A stretch of DNA of 64,000 bases, taken from the NCBI RefSeq assembly GCF_014652215.1, contig NZ_BMYJ01000007.1:124001-188000 (forward strand). Direction: 5' to 3'. The notes beneath the pieces are model-generated. The model made no database searches. It was not told the DNA's origin and saw only the letters and a list, made by a program, of their open reading frames with translations. Origin of the DNA: Neogemmobacter tilapiae. Lineage in GTDB: Bacteria > Pseudomonadota > Alphaproteobacteria > Rhodobacterales > Rhodobacteraceae. A program made the translations under genes and the position numbers. Shown one piece after another: positions 16,075-27,004 of the stretch (its first letter is position 1; every line of letters begins with the position of its first letter).

Positions 16075-17742
16075 ATGACCTCTTCCAGGATCAGCGCTGT
16101 TCCCGTCTCGCGTCGGGCTCTTTTGTCGGTTGCCGCGGCCGTGGCCCCGGCGACGTTCTTTGGCCTGCGCCCGCTTGCGGCGTTGGCGCAGGATGCAGGT
16201 GCAGAAACGCCTGTGGCGCCCGTGGCGCAGCCCTTTTCGTTCGATATTCTGAGCGAGCAGATGAAGGCGCTGGCGACGCAGCCTTTTGCGACGCAGGCGG
16301 CGCCTGAGGGGTTCTTGGGCGAACTGGACTATGACGACTACCGTCTGATCAATTTCCGCGACAAGGCGATGCGGTGGAAGGACAAGGGGACGCCGTTCCG
16401 TCTGGGGGCGTTCCATATGGGGTGGCTGTTCCCAGAGCCGGTGCGCCTGTACGAGGTGAAGGGCGAAATGGCGGAAGAGATGCATTTCTCGACCGATGAT
16501 TTCGAATATCGGAATGAGCTGGCGGAACGGGTGCCGGAACATGCGGAATTGCCGGGTGTGGCGGGGTTCCGTTTGAACCATCCGTTGAACCGGCCGGATT
16601 TCCTGGATGAGCTGGGGAGTTTTGTGGGGGCGTCGTATTTCCGCTTTCTGGGGCGGGGTTCGGCCTATGGGCTGTCGGCGCGGGGGCTGGCGGTGAACAC
16701 GGCGACGTCGCAGGGGGAGGAATTCCCGCGGTTCTCGAACTTCTATCTGGAACCGGATGCGAGTGGCGGGGATGTGGTGACGGTCTATGCGACGCTGGAA
16801 GGGCCAAGCGTGACGGGGGCCTATCGGATGGTGATCCGTCCGGACAGCGTGACGACGGTGGATGTGACGGCGCGGCTGTTCTTCCGGCAGGATGTGGAAG
16901 AGTTGGGGGTGGCGCCGCTGACCTCGATGTTCTTCTATTCGGAAAAGAACCGGACGGATTTTGATGATTTCCGGCCGAACGTGCATGACAGCGATGGTCT
17001 GCTGATTGAACGGCGGGGGGGCGACCGGATCTGGCGGCCTTTGAACAACCCGAAGAAACTGTCGGGGAGCTATTTCGGGGAAGAAAACCCGTTGCGGTTC
17101 GGGCTGCATCAGCGGGACCGGAAGTTTGAAAGCTATCATGATACGGGTGCTTTCTATGAAAAGCGGCCGTCGCTGGACATCGAGCCCTTGGGCGACTGGG
17201 GGAAGGGTGTGGTGCGGCTGGTGGAGATCCCGACGGATCTGGAAGCGAATGACAACATCGTTGCCTATTGGATCCCGGAACAGCCGGCCAAGGCGGGCGA
17301 TGCGCGGGAATACAGCTATCGGATGCATTGGGGCGATCTGCTGCTGGACGGCAAGGAAAAGCTGGCGCATGTCGACGAAACCCGCGCCGGGCTGGGGGGC
17401 GTGGCAGGCCTGCCGCCGGAAGTCGGTCAGCGCAAGTTCGTGATTGATTTCAAGGGTGGAATGCTGGGGCAGATGCCGCAGGACGTGACGCTGCCGCCGC
17501 TGAAGCGTTTCCCGCCGGCGAAAGACCAAGGCCCCGATTCGATGATCCAGCCGATCGTCACCGTGGCAAATGGTGAAATTGCGGGCATGACGCTGGATAA
17601 ACTGGCAGGCACCGACATCTGGCGGTTGGCCGTCGATGTTTCGGCGGCAGACAATGCCGTGGTGGAACTGTCGGCCCATGTTGCGGGTTATGGTCAGAAG
17701 CTGACGGAAGTCTGGCTCTATCAATGGGTCAATGTGAAGTGA
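16075..17742 (+). CDS. opgG: Glucan biosynthesis protein OpgG/OpgD, Tat-exported
   Basis: A 555-residue periplasmic protein of the MdoG family. The N-terminus has a twin-arginine signal (VSRRALLSVAAA, cleavage near ALAQ), followed by FSFDILSEQMKALA and the long beta-sandwich domain. It is required for making or branching the osmoregulated periplasmic beta-glucan backbone. It is the first gene of the opgG-opgI-opgH-opgC cluster. The start at 16075 is chosen because the Tat signal begins there. A nearly full-length antisense open frame (16063-17724) is a codon-bias shadow. Confidence 0.92.
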   Translation: MTSSRISAVPVSRRALLSVAAAVAPATFFGLRPLAALAQDAGAETPVAPVAQPFSFDILSEQMKALATQPFATQAAPEGFLGELDYDDYRLINFRDKAMRWKDKGTPFRLGAFHMGWLFPEPVRLYEVKGEMAEEMHFSTDDFEYRNELAERVPEHAELPGVAGFRLNHPLNRPDFLDELGSFVGASYFRFLGRGSAYGLSARGLAVNTATSQGEEFPRFSNFYLEPDASGGDVVTVYATLEGPSVTGAYRMVIRPDSVTTVDVTARLFFRQDVEELGVAPLTSMFFYSEKNRTDFDDFRPNVHDSDGLLIERRGGDRIWRPLNNPKKLSGSYFGEENPLRFGLHQRDRKFESYHDTGAFYEKRPSLDIEPLGDWGKGVVRLVEIPTDLEANDNIVAYWIPEQPAKAGDAREYSYRMHWGDLLLDGKEKLAHVDETRAGLGGVAGLPPEVGQRKFVIDFKGGMLGQMPQDVTLPPLKRFPPAKDQGPDSMIQPIVTVANGEIAGMTLDKLAGTDIWRLAVDVSAADNAVVELSAHVAGYGQKLTEVWLYQWVNVK

Positions 17743-17936
17743 TGACGATGGAAGACGAATTGGAACTGGATCGCCGCGCGCTGGAACTGGGGGCGCTGCC
17801 CCATGCGCCGATGGACATGCCGGTGCAGGTTCTGGAAACGCCGACGATGCAGGCCGTGATGCAGGCGGGCGGGGTTCTGCCCTTTGTTCTGCGTCAGATC
17901 ATGGCCCCCTGGCAGGCGGCGAAAGCAGGCCATTGA
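17742..17936 (+). CDS. opgI: Small OpgI-like protein between opgG and opgH
   Basis: A 64-residue protein starting MTMEDELELDRRALELGALPH, rich in acidic and proline residues, with no signal peptide or convincing membrane helix. The ATG overlaps the opgG stop (TGATG) and the stop lies 2 bp before the opgH start, so it is translationally locked into the operon. R. sphaeroides has a small opgI gene in the same place (opgGIH). Function is not known; a regulatory or assembly role for the glucosyltransferase is plausible. Confidence 0.75.
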   Translation: MTMEDELELDRRALELGALPHAPMDMPVQVLETPTMQAVMQAGGVLPFVLRQIMAPWQAAKAGH

Positions 17937-17938
17937 TC

Positions 17939-19729
17939 ATGCCTTCCCAAGGTGGGGTCGACACCAGGGTCCTTCTGATCCGAACGATCATCTTGACAGC
18001 CTCTCTCGCCTCGGGTGGGGGGGGCTTTTACCTTTTTCTGCAATTCGGCACGGCGGATGGTTTGGACGTGATGGACCTTGTCCGTTCGACACTCATCTTC
18101 CTTTCGACCTTTGCGCTGGCCTGGGGGGCCTTTACCGCATTGGCGGGTTTGACGACGCATCCGCCGACAAGACCGCGCCAAGAAGGGCCTTTGAAGGTAC
18201 GCACCGCCGTTTTGGTGCCCGTCTATAACGAAGACCCCGCCGCGACCTTTGCGCGGATCGCGGCGATGGACCTTTCGCTGCGGGAAACAGGGCAGGGCGC
18301 ACATTTTCATTTTGCGATCCTGTCGGACACAAGGAATGAGGATGTGGCGCGACAAGAGCGCCACTGGTTCCTGCGGTTGTTGGAGCAGACCAAGGGCGAA
18401 GGCCGCATCTTTTACCGCCGCCGGGACAGCAACAAGGGGCGCAAGGCCGGGAATATCGAGGATTTCATCAAACGGTCGGGTGCGGCCTATGACTATCTGG
18501 TGATTCTGGATGCCGACAGTCTGATGGAGGGGGAAACCCTGGTCGAGATGGTGCGGCGGATGGAAGTCGCGCCCGATCTGGGTTTGTTGCAGACGCTGCC
18601 CGTGGTGATCCGGGCGCAATCGCGCTTTGGCCGGGCGATGCAATTTGCGGCGACGTTTTATTCGCCGGTCTTTGCGCGGGGCCTTGCGATGATGCAGGGC
18701 AAGACGGGGCCTTTCTGGGGGCACAACGCCATTGTGCGGACCCGCGCCTTTGCTGAGGCTTGCGGCCTGCCGGAACTGTCAGGCCAAGCGCCCTTTGGCG
18801 GCCATGTGCTGAGCCATGACTATGTTGAGGCGGCGCTGTTGGCGCGGGCGGGCTGGACGGTGCGGGTCGATGACGATCTGGGCGGCAGCTATGAGGAAGC
18901 GCCGGAAAACATGGTGGACCATGCCAAACGTGACCGGCGCTGGTGTCAGGGCAACTTGCAACACACACGCCTTTTGTTTGCGCCGGGGATGAAGGGCTGG
19001 AGCCGCTTTGTGTTCTTGCAGGGCATCTTTGCCTATGTCTCGGCGGTGTTCTGGCTGGGCTTTCTGGCGGCCTCGATCGCCGCCCCACTATTTGTCGGCC
19101 CGATTGACTATTTCCCCATTGAATCCTGGCCTTTTCCGGTGCTGCCCGCCAGTGCGACAACCGAAGCGCTGGGGCTGGCCGTGGGGGTCTTTGGCCTGTT
19201 GTTCCTGCCTAAGCTGCTGATCCTGCTTTCGGCGGGGATGTCGGGCCGGGCGCAGGGCTATGGCGGCTGGCTTGCGACCCTGAAATCGGTGCTGGGGGAA
19301 TTGCTGTTCGCGGCGATGACGGCCCCGATCTTTCTGATGTATCAAACCCGTTCCGTGGTGCAGGTGGTGCGCGGGGCGGATGGCGGCTGGCCCGCGCAAT
19401 CGCGCGGCGATGGCAGTCTGACGCTGGCCGAGGCTTGGGCCGCAAGCCACTGGATCGTCTGGTCGGGTGTGGCGGTGCTGGGGGCGGCGGAATGGCTGTC
19501 GCCGGAACTGGTGCCATGGCTTTTGCCGGTGGCCCTGCCGATGGTTCTGTCGCCGCTGATCATCAGCTGGTCCTCGCAAAAGGCGCGGTCGGCGATCTTT
19601 TCAACGCCGGTGGCACGCCATTCTGCGCCGATCATCCAACAGCATGACTTGATCCTGCAAGGCTGGCAGGGCATTGCGGCGGCTGTGAGTGCTGATGATT
19701 TGCAAGGGGCTGCTGTCCGCCATGCCTGA
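17939..19729 (+). CDS. opgH: Periplasmic glucan glucosyltransferase OpgH
   Basis: A 596-residue membrane glucosyltransferase. Two N-terminal membrane helices are followed by a cytoplasmic GT2 domain with VPVYNEDP, the metal-binding DADSLMEG (~190), HDYVEAALL and the RDRRWCQGN acceptor motif (~330), then four or more C-terminal membrane helices. It polymerises UDP-glucose into the glucan backbone and exports it. The ATG at 17939 is preferred to a TTG two codons earlier. The 3' end overlaps opgC by 8 bp. Confidence 0.92.
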   Translation: MPSQGGVDTRVLLIRTIILTASLASGGGGFYLFLQFGTADGLDVMDLVRSTLIFLSTFALAWGAFTALAGLTTHPPTRPRQEGPLKVRTAVLVPVYNEDPAATFARIAAMDLSLRETGQGAHFHFAILSDTRNEDVARQERHWFLRLLEQTKGEGRIFYRRRDSNKGRKAGNIEDFIKRSGAAYDYLVILDADSLMEGETLVEMVRRMEVAPDLGLLQTLPVVIRAQSRFGRAMQFAATFYSPVFARGLAMMQGKTGPFWGHNAIVRTRAFAEACGLPELSGQAPFGGHVLSHDYVEAALLARAGWTVRVDDDLGGSYEEAPENMVDHAKRDRRWCQGNLQHTRLLFAPGMKGWSRFVFLQGIFAYVSAVFWLGFLAASIAAPLFVGPIDYFPIESWPFPVLPASATTEALGLAVGVFGLLFLPKLLILLSAGMSGRAQGYGGWLATLKSVLGELLFAAMTAPIFLMYQTRSVVQVVRGADGGWPAQSRGDGSLTLAEAWAASHWIVWSGVAVLGAAEWLSPELVPWLLPVALPMVLSPLIISWSSQKARSAIFSTPVARHSAPIIQQHDLILQGWQGIAAAVSADDLQGAAVRHA

Positions 19730-20861
19730 AACCACTGTCCCGCCGCGCGGGCCTTCGCTGCGCGATCCGCGGCTGGATGTCTTTCGCGGGCTTTGTCTGG
19801 TGATGATCTTTATCAACCATGTGCCGGGCAATGCGTTCGAGCGGTTGACGAGCCGGAACTTTGGCTTTTCCGACGCGGCCGAGGCTTTCGTGATGATGTC
19901 GGGCATCGCGGCGGGTCTGGCCTATTCGCGCGATTTTGCGACGCCGGGGCGGATCTGGGCGGGGCTGGGGCGGGTCTGGGGGCGGGCCTGGACGCTTTAT
20001 CTGGTGCATCTGACGGTGACGGCCTGGGCCTTGGCCTGTGCGGCGGTGGTGGTGCTGTGGCTGAACAATGGCCAGTTGTTTCGGGAAAACGAATTCAACG
20101 TGCTGTTTGAACAGCCGGTGAAGGTGCTGCTGGGCGTGCCGCTTTTGACGCATCAGTTTGGCTATACGAATATCCTGCCGCTGTATGCGGTTCTGCTGCT
20201 AGCGTCGCCCTTGGTGTTCTGGGCGGGGCGGCGTTGGCCCTTGGTGGTGCTGGGTCTTTCGTTCCTGCTTTGGGCGGTTGCGGCGAACTGGCGGCTGAAC
20301 CTGCCGCGCTATCCGCAAAGCGGGGGATGGTTCTTTGATCCGTTCTGTTGGCAGGTGCTGTTCGTGGTGGGTCTGTTGACGGGGATGGCCACGAAAGAGG
20401 GGCGGCGGTTGGTGCCGATCCGGCCTTGGCTGCAATGGCTGACGGGTGGGTTTTTGCTGTTCGTGCTGTTGTGGCAGCGGATTCCGATGGTGCGGGAAAC
20501 GGTGTTTCCGCTGCTGGGGGAATTGTACAAGATGGGGGCACCGTGGTTTCTGGTGGCCTTTGACAAGACCTATGAAACGCTGCCGCGTTTGCTGCATATT
20601 CTGGCGCTGACCTATTTCATCTCCAGCTTTCCGGCGCTGCGGCAGATTTGCGGGAAGGCGATCTTTCGTCCGTTGGAGATTATGGGGCGGCAGGCCTTGC
20701 CGGTCTTTGCGTTGGGAACCTTGCTGGCAATTTTCCTGCAAGGTGTGAAGCATGTGACAGGGCGGGATCTGGTGATGGACAGCCTGTTGCTGGGTCTGGG
20801 TCTGGGGCTGCAATTCGCGTTGGCCTGGGTGCGGATGAACTGGCCACGAGCGGCGGCCTGA
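19722..20861 (+). CDS. opgC: OpgC-family acyltransferase (glucan succinylation)
   Basis: A 379-residue polytopic membrane protein of the OpgC_C type. The start has LDVFRGLCLVMIFINHVPGN (acyltransferase-like first helix with His) and FSDAAEAFVMMSGIAAG, followed by about ten membrane helices. In R. sphaeroides OpgC succinylates periplasmic glucans. The start at 19722 overlaps opgH out of frame, and a slightly longer frame is less likely. It ends 12 bp before the convergent LysR gene. Confidence 0.88.
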   Translation: MPETTVPPRGPSLRDPRLDVFRGLCLVMIFINHVPGNAFERLTSRNFGFSDAAEAFVMMSGIAAGLAYSRDFATPGRIWAGLGRVWGRAWTLYLVHLTVTAWALACAAVVVLWLNNGQLFRENEFNVLFEQPVKVLLGVPLLTHQFGYTNILPLYAVLLLASPLVFWAGRRWPLVVLGLSFLLWAVAANWRLNLPRYPQSGGWFFDPFCWQVLFVVGLLTGMATKEGRRLVPIRPWLQWLTGGFLLFVLLWQRIPMVRETVFPLLGELYKMGAPWFLVAFDKTYETLPRLLHILALTYFISSFPALRQICGKAIFRPLEIMGRQALPVFALGTLLAIFLQGVKHVTGRDLVMDSLLLGLGLGLQFALAWVRMNWPRAAA

Positions 20862-20873
20862 GGCGATCTTGCC

Positions 20874-21797
20874 CTAGGGTTTCATGGCGAAACTTTTGGC
20901 GAGCCAATCCAGAAAGATCTGGGTTGAGGGCGAAGGGGTGCGGCCCTTGGGAACAAGGACATGATAGGCCTCTTCGCCGGTGAGGACATGGGGGCCGAGT
21001 TTCACGAGACGTCCTTGGGCCATGTGGTTGGCCAAAAGCGCAGCCCAGCCTAGGGCGACGCCTTCGCCGTTGAGGGCAGCCTCGATCGTATCGGTGTAGT
21101 GGTTAAAGCGCAGGCGGCTGCGGTCGGAGGCCTTGCCCAAGGCGGGGCCTAGGCCAACCGCCTGTGCCCAGCTGCGCCAGGTGAGCCAGGCGGGGTTCAC
21201 ATTGTCAGAGGCGATGAGGGGCATGCGGGTGATGTCGGCGTGGAGGCGGTCGATATCAAGCTTTTGAAGAAGGGCGGGGCTGCAAACGGCAAAGACCTGA
21301 TCGGGGTGGTGGGCGATGCTATTGGCATCGGGGAAGGGGGGCTTGCCATAGCGGATGCAGACATCCAGCCGGTCGCGGCGGAGGTCGGTCGTGCTGTCTT
21401 CGGCGATGAGTTTCAGGCGGATGTCAGGATGAAGGGCACGGAATTCTGAGAGGCGGGGCAAGATCCAGAAATGGCTGAAGGCCAAGGTGGCGCCGACAGA
21501 AACGGCATCGGTGGCGTTGGGGCGGCGGATGGTTTCGATCATTTCGGCCATCTGGGCGAAGGATTGGGTGACGGTGGAGGCAAGGGCTTTGCCGGCGGGG
21601 GTGAGGACGACTTTGCGATGGGCGCGGACGAAGAGGGGGGCGTTCAGGTCATCCTCAAGCACCTTGATCTGGCGGCTGACAGCGGCCTGGGTGACGCCCA
21701 ACTCGGCGGCGGCGAGGGTGAAGCTGGCCAGACGTGCGGCGGCCTCGAATGTGGCCAAGGCGCTGAGAGAGGGGATGCTGCGGCGCAGGTTGGGCAA
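20874..21797 (-). CDS. LysR-family transcriptional regulator (GcvA-like)
   Basis: A 307-residue LysR regulator. The HTH is LSALATFEAAARLASFTLAAAELGVTQAAVSRQIKVLE, followed by a substrate-binding domain (VSVGATLAFSHFWILPRL). It is divergent from gbcA2 across a 151-bp gap that contains an excellent LysR-type palindrome, so it most likely regulates the betaine operon 21949-28470. The inducer may be a betaine or a demethylation product. Confidence 0.88.
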   Translation of the reverse strand: MPNLRRSIPSLSALATFEAAARLASFTLAAAELGVTQAAVSRQIKVLEDDLNAPLFVRAHRKVVLTPAGKALASTVTQSFAQMAEMIETIRRPNATDAVSVGATLAFSHFWILPRLSEFRALHPDIRLKLIAEDSTTDLRRDRLDVCIRYGKPPFPDANSIAHHPDQVFAVCSPALLQKLDIDRLHADITRMPLIASDNVNPAWLTWRSWAQAVGLGPALGKASDRSRLRFNHYTDTIEAALNGEGVALGWAALLANHMAQGRLVKLGPHVLTGEEAYHVLVPKGRTPSPSTQIFLDWLAKSFAMKP

Positions 21798-21822
21798 GGG
21801 ATGACCTTTGGGGAATATGTGC

Positions 21823-21847
21823 GATACATAACCTGAAGTTATCTATC
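21823..21847. promoter_or_regulatory. LysR-type operator between lysR and gbcA2
   Basis: GATAcATAAC, CTGAA centre, GTTATcTATC: arms of ten bases match in nine positions, and the inner ATAAC-N5-GTTAT is a perfect T-N11-A type box. It lies 26 bp upstream of the LysR start and 102 bp upstream of gbcA2. Confidence 0.65.
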
Positions 21848-21933
21848 TGTCGAGAATTTCTATGGTTGAGCCTGGGACGGTCGAGGGCGAGTTTCGGGCA
21901 AGACATGGCGCAACGAAGCGCGATGCCCCCTAG

Positions 21934-23181
<1,248 letters not shown>

Positions 23182-23186
23182 CCGCG

Positions 23187-24248
23187 ATGGCCCAGCCCCG
23201 CCAGAACTGGGCCGCAGCCCCTTGGCAGGACAGCGAGTTGCTGGAATGCGCCATGGTGATCCCCGAAACCGAGGACAGCGCCACCATCGCCTTTCGCGCG
23301 CCCTCGGGCGCTTGGTTCGACTATCAGCCCGGCCAGTTCATCACCCTTGATCTGCCGCTGCCCGGCGGCAATCTGTCACGCACCTATACCATCTCCTCCT
23401 CCCCCTCGCGGCCCCTCTCGATCTCGATCACCGTCAAGGCCGCCCCCGGTTCCCTTGGCACCCGCTGGATGTTGGATCATCTGAAACCCGGCATGCGGAT
23501 CAAGGCCTATGGTCCCGCCGGGGCCTTCACCTTCCTGCGCCACCCGGCGGCGAAATACCTGTTCATTTCCGCAGGCTCGGGCATCACCCCCCTGATGTCC
23601 ATGACCACCTGGGCCTGGGATTCCGGCGAAATGCCCGACATCGTCTTTGTCCACGCCGCCCGCAAACCTTCGGACATCATTTTTCGCCAAAGGCTGGAAC
23701 AATTCGCCAGCCGCGTGCCCGGCCTGCAACTGCGCTTCACGGTTGAGGAGGTGGAACCTTACAAAGTCTGGTCCGGTTATCGTGGCCGCCTGTCGCAGAT
23801 CATGCTGGGCCTGATGACCCCCGATTATCTGGAACGCGAGGTGTTTTGCTGCGGCCCCGAACCCTTCATGCGGGCTGTGCGGGAAATGCTGCAAAGTCTG
23901 GGCTATGACATGGCCCGCTATCATGAAGAAAGCTTTGCCGCCCCCGCCCTGACCGAAATGCCGATCGAACTGGCGACCCCGGCGGCCAGCGCCGAAATCA
24001 CCTTTGCAGGCAGCGGCAAGGTTGTGCCCTGTGATGGCACCGAAACCGTGCTGGCCGTCGCGCGCAAGGCGGGGCTGAACATCCCCTCAAGCTGCAACTT
24101 TGGCCTCTGCGGAACCTGCAAAGTGCAGAAATTGTCGGGCGATGTGGCGATGGTCCACAACGGCGGCATTTCCGACGACGAAATGGCTGAGGGCTATATC
24201 CTCGCCTGCTGTTCCCGCCCGCAAGGCGCGGTGGTGGTCAATGTCTGA
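23187..24248 (+). CDS. Betaine demethylase ferredoxin reductase subunit (copy 2)
   Basis: A 353-residue partner of the preceding Rieske protein. It has RTYTISSSPSRP (FAD), FISAGSGITPLMSM (NAD), CCGPEPFMRAVREML, and the C-terminal ferredoxin domain CNFGLCGTC ... LACC. It is paralogous to 14775-15848. The 5-bp gap to gbcA2 indicates an obligate pair. It fits the HpbC role in hydroxyproline-betaine catabolism or GbcB in glycine-betaine catabolism. Confidence 0.87.
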   Translation: MAQPRQNWAAAPWQDSELLECAMVIPETEDSATIAFRAPSGAWFDYQPGQFITLDLPLPGGNLSRTYTISSSPSRPLSISITVKAAPGSLGTRWMLDHLKPGMRIKAYGPAGAFTFLRHPAAKYLFISAGSGITPLMSMTTWAWDSGEMPDIVFVHAARKPSDIIFRQRLEQFASRVPGLQLRFTVEEVEPYKVWSGYRGRLSQIMLGLMTPDYLEREVFCCGPEPFMRAVREMLQSLGYDMARYHEESFAAPALTEMPIELATPAASAEITFAGSGKVVPCDGTETVLAVARKAGLNIPSSCNFGLCGTCKVQKLSGDVAMVHNGGISDDEMAEGYILACCSRPQGAVVVNV

Positions 24249-24284
24249 CCGCCCCTCCTTTCGCTTTCCTCTGTCTGGGGTCTG

Positions 24285-25841
24285 ATGATGAACGAGATTG
24301 CTGCAAAGCACGCCCGCGCTGGTGGTCGGGGGGCCAGACGTGCCCTGCGCGCCGCCCCCGATTTCGACATGCTGCCCGCGCTGAAACGCGGTCTGCCCGA
24401 ATGCGAGGTGATGAGCCCCGACCGCATCGAACAGATCGACGATGCCTCAATGTCGATCCTCGAAGAGGTGGGCGTCATCTTTCGCGATGACATCGCGCTG
24501 GCCGATTGGCGTCGCGCTGGGGCCGATGTGCGCGGCGACAGGGTGTATCTGGACCGCGGCCTTGTGCGCGAACTGATTTCCACCATCCCCTCGGGCTGGA
24601 ACTATCGCGCGCGGAACCCCGAACGCAGCCTGCCCTTTGGTGGCAAGCATTCCATCTTTGTGCCCATGACCGGCGCACCCTTTCTGCGCGATCTGGACGA
24701 TGTCCGCCGCTGGCCGACCATCGCTGATCTGAACATGTTCCACAAACTGTCGCATATGTCGCCTGCGCTGCATTCGACCGCGCATCACATTGTCGAACCG
24801 ATGGACATCAAGGTCAGCCACCGGCACCTGCACATCACCTATTCCTCGATGAAATATTCCGACAAGACCTTCATGGGCATGACCACCTCGGGCCGCAATG
24901 CCGAGGATGTCATGGCGATGTGCGACATCCTGTTCGGGCGCGAGGTGCTGGAGGAAACCCCCGTCGTCACCGGCAATTGCAACGGCAACTCGCCGTTGGT
25001 CTGGGACGAAACCATGCTGTCGGCCATGCGGGCCTTCATCAAACGGAACCAGCCCGTGCTGTGTTCGCCCTTCGTCTTGGGCGGGGCCAACACCCCCGCC
25101 TCGGTCGCCCCCGCCGTGGCGCAACTGAATGCCGAGGCGCTGTCGGCCTTGGCCTATACGCAAGTTGTCCGCAAAGGTGCCCCCGCGATCTATGGGCATT
25201 ACCTTTCCACCGTCAGCATGAAATCCGGGGCGCCGATGGCGGGAACCCCCGAAATCAGCCTGATGAATTTCATGATCGGCCAGATGGCGCGGTTCTACAA
25301 CGTGCCTTGGCGAACCTCGAACCTTTTGGGCGGGGCCAAGACCTTTGACGCCCAGGCAGGCTATGAATCCGCCATGACGATGAACGCCGTGCTGCACGCC
25401 GGGGCGAATTACATCTGGCATTCGGCCGGTTGGAATGAGGCGGGGATGCATTGTTCCACCGCGAAATTCGTCGTCGATGCTGAAATGTGCGCCATGGGCT
25501 ATCGGATGGCCGAAGGCCCCCGCTGGGATGATTTTGACGCGGGCCTTTCCGCCGTGCGCGATGTGGGGCCGGGCGGGCATTATCTGGGCCATCCCCATAC
25601 GCTGGAAAACTTTGAACGGGCGTTTTTTATGCCCCGACTGTTCGACAACAACTCCATCGAACAGTGGCAGGCGGAAGGTTCCGTCGAAATCACCCGTCGG
25701 GCGCTGGATCATGCGCAAAAGCTGCTGCGTGACTATCAGGAGCCCAAGCTGGACGAAGCCGTGGACGAAGAACTGCGCGCCTATATCGCGCGGCGGGAGC
25801 GGGAAATCCCCGCCGAAGACGCGCTGAACACCGAATACTGA
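24285..25841 (+). CDS. MttB-superfamily (trimethylamine/betaine:corrinoid) methyltransferase
   Basis: A 518-residue member of the MttB family. The N-terminal [24 protein letters not shown] is the family opening, and the middle carries [17 protein letters not shown] and the C-terminal barrel [18 protein letters not shown]. It reads through without an in-frame amber codon, so it is a non-pyrrolysine member, like the glycine betaine, proline betaine or carnitine methyltransferases. Those transfer a methyl group to a corrinoid protein. No corrinoid protein or reactivase gene is in this window, which is odd. Co-transcribed with the oxygenase pair and HpbD. Confidence 0.85.
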   Translation: MMNEIAAKHARAGGRGARRALRAAPDFDMLPALKRGLPECEVMSPDRIEQIDDASMSILEEVGVIFRDDIALADWRRAGADVRGDRVYLDRGLVRELISTIPSGWNYRARNPERSLPFGGKHSIFVPMTGAPFLRDLDDVRRWPTIADLNMFHKLSHMSPALHSTAHHIVEPMDIKVSHRHLHITYSSMKYSDKTFMGMTTSGRNAEDVMAMCDILFGREVLEETPVVTGNCNGNSPLVWDETMLSAMRAFIKRNQPVLCSPFVLGGANTPASVAPAVAQLNAEALSALAYTQVVRKGAPAIYGHYLSTVSMKSGAPMAGTPEISLMNFMIGQMARFYNVPWRTSNLLGGAKTFDAQAGYESAMTMNAVLHAGANYIWHSAGWNEAGMHCSTAKFVVDAEMCAMGYRMAEGPRWDDFDAGLSAVRDVGPGGHYLGHPHTLENFERAFFMPRLFDNNSIEQWQAEGSVEITRRALDHAQKLLRDYQEPKLDEAVDEELRAYIARREREIPAEDALNTEY

Positions 25842-25885
25842 CCCCTCTGACAGGCCGCCCTCTGCGACCGTTTTCTGGAATCGCC

Positions 25886-26995
25886 ATGAAGATCACCGAA
25901 ATCCACGTCTATTCCCACCAACTCCCGGTCAAGAACGGGCCGTATGTTATTGCCTCTTCCAAGGTCTCATCGCTCGACAGCACCTTGGTCAAGATCGTGA
26001 CCGATACGGGCCTTGTCGGTTGGGGCGAAACCTGTCCGGTGGGGCCGACTTATCAGCCGCAGCACGCTTTGGGCGCAAGGGCGGCGTTGGCTGAAATGGC
26101 GCAGGGCCTGATTGGCGCGAACCCCCTGCACCCCCTGGCCTTGCGGCGTCGGATGGATGGGCTGTTGAACGGGCATCGCTATGCGAAGGCGGCGGTGGAT
26201 ATTGCGGCCTATGATCTGATGGGCAAACATTTTGGGGTGAGGGTCGCCGATCTTTTGGGCGGGGCGGTGACGGAAAGGGTGCCCAGCTATTATGCGACGG
26301 GGGTGGGCGAGCCGGACGACATCGCCCGCATGGCGGCGGAAAAGATCGCCGAAGGCTATCCCCGTCTGCAAATCAAGATCGGTGGCCGCCCGGTCGAGAT
26401 TGACATCGAGGTGCTGCGGCGCGTCTGGGAAAAGGCGCGCGGCACCGGCGTCCGCCTTGCCGCCGATGGCAACCGCAACCTTCCCACCCGCGACGTGCTG
26501 CGCTTGTCGCGCGAATGCCCCGACATCCCCTTTGTGTTGGAGCAGCCCTGCAATTCCATCGAAGAAATCGCGGCCATCCGGGGGCAATTGCATCACGGGA
26601 TTTATCTCGATGAAAACGGCGAAGACCTCGCCACGGTGATCCGCGTGGCAGGGCAGGGGCTGGTCGATGGTTTTGGCATGAAGGTCACGCGCATCGGCGG
26701 GCTTCATGCGATGGCGACGTTCCGCGATATTTGTGAGGCGCGGATTCTTCCCCACACCTGCGACGATGCTTGGGGCGGCGACATCATCGCCGCCGCCTGC
26801 ACGCAGATCGGGGCCACGGTGCAGCCTCGGCTGATGGAGGGCGTCTGGCTGGCCCAGCCCTATATCGACGGCCACTACGACACCCAGAACGGCGTCAAGA
26901 TTGAGGGTGGCCATATCGCCTTGCCCAAGGGGCCGGGCCTTGGCGTTGTGCCGGACGACGGCATTTTCGGCGCGCCCGTCGCGTCCTTTGGCTAG
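25886..26995 (+). CDS. hpbD: 4-hydroxyproline betaine 2-epimerase (HpbD), enolase superfamily
   Basis: A 369-residue mandelate racemase/muconate lactonising enzyme family protein. Lys164 (LQIKIGG) and Lys266 ([11 protein letters not shown]) form the expected two-base dyad. Metal ligands are in [14 protein letters not shown] and YLDENGED. The opening ([15 protein letters not shown]) and ending ([25 protein letters not shown]) closely match, from memory, HpbD of Paracoccus/Pelagibaca, which epimerises trans-4-hydroxy-L-proline betaine at C2 and also racemises proline betaine. The surrounding demethylases, Hyp-type catabolic genes and ProVWX importer support this. cis-3-hydroxyproline dehydratase is the main alternative. 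Confidence 0.85.
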   Translation: MKITEIHVYSHQLPVKNGPYVIASSKVSSLDSTLVKIVTDTGLVGWGETCPVGPTYQPQHALGARAALAEMAQGLIGANPLHPLALRRRMDGLLNGHRYAKAAVDIAAYDLMGKHFGVRVADLLGGAVTERVPSYYATGVGEPDDIARMAAEKIAEGYPRLQIKIGGRPVEIDIEVLRRVWEKARGTGVRLAADGNRNLPTRDVLRLSRECPDIPFVLEQPCNSIEEIAAIRGQLHHGIYLDENGEDLATVIRVAGQGLVDGFGMKVTRIGGLHAMATFRDICEARILPHTCDDAWGGDIIAAACTQIGATVQPRLMEGVWLAQPYIDGHYDTQNGVKIEGGHIALPKGPGLGVVPDDGIFGAPVASFG

Positions 26996-27004
26996 GGGCA
27001 GAAC

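Noticed and set aside
16063-17724. A 553-codon minus-strand frame opposite opgG
   Set aside because: Antisense to a clear Tat-exported OpgG; the composition is Arg/His/Pro-rich and shows no domain.
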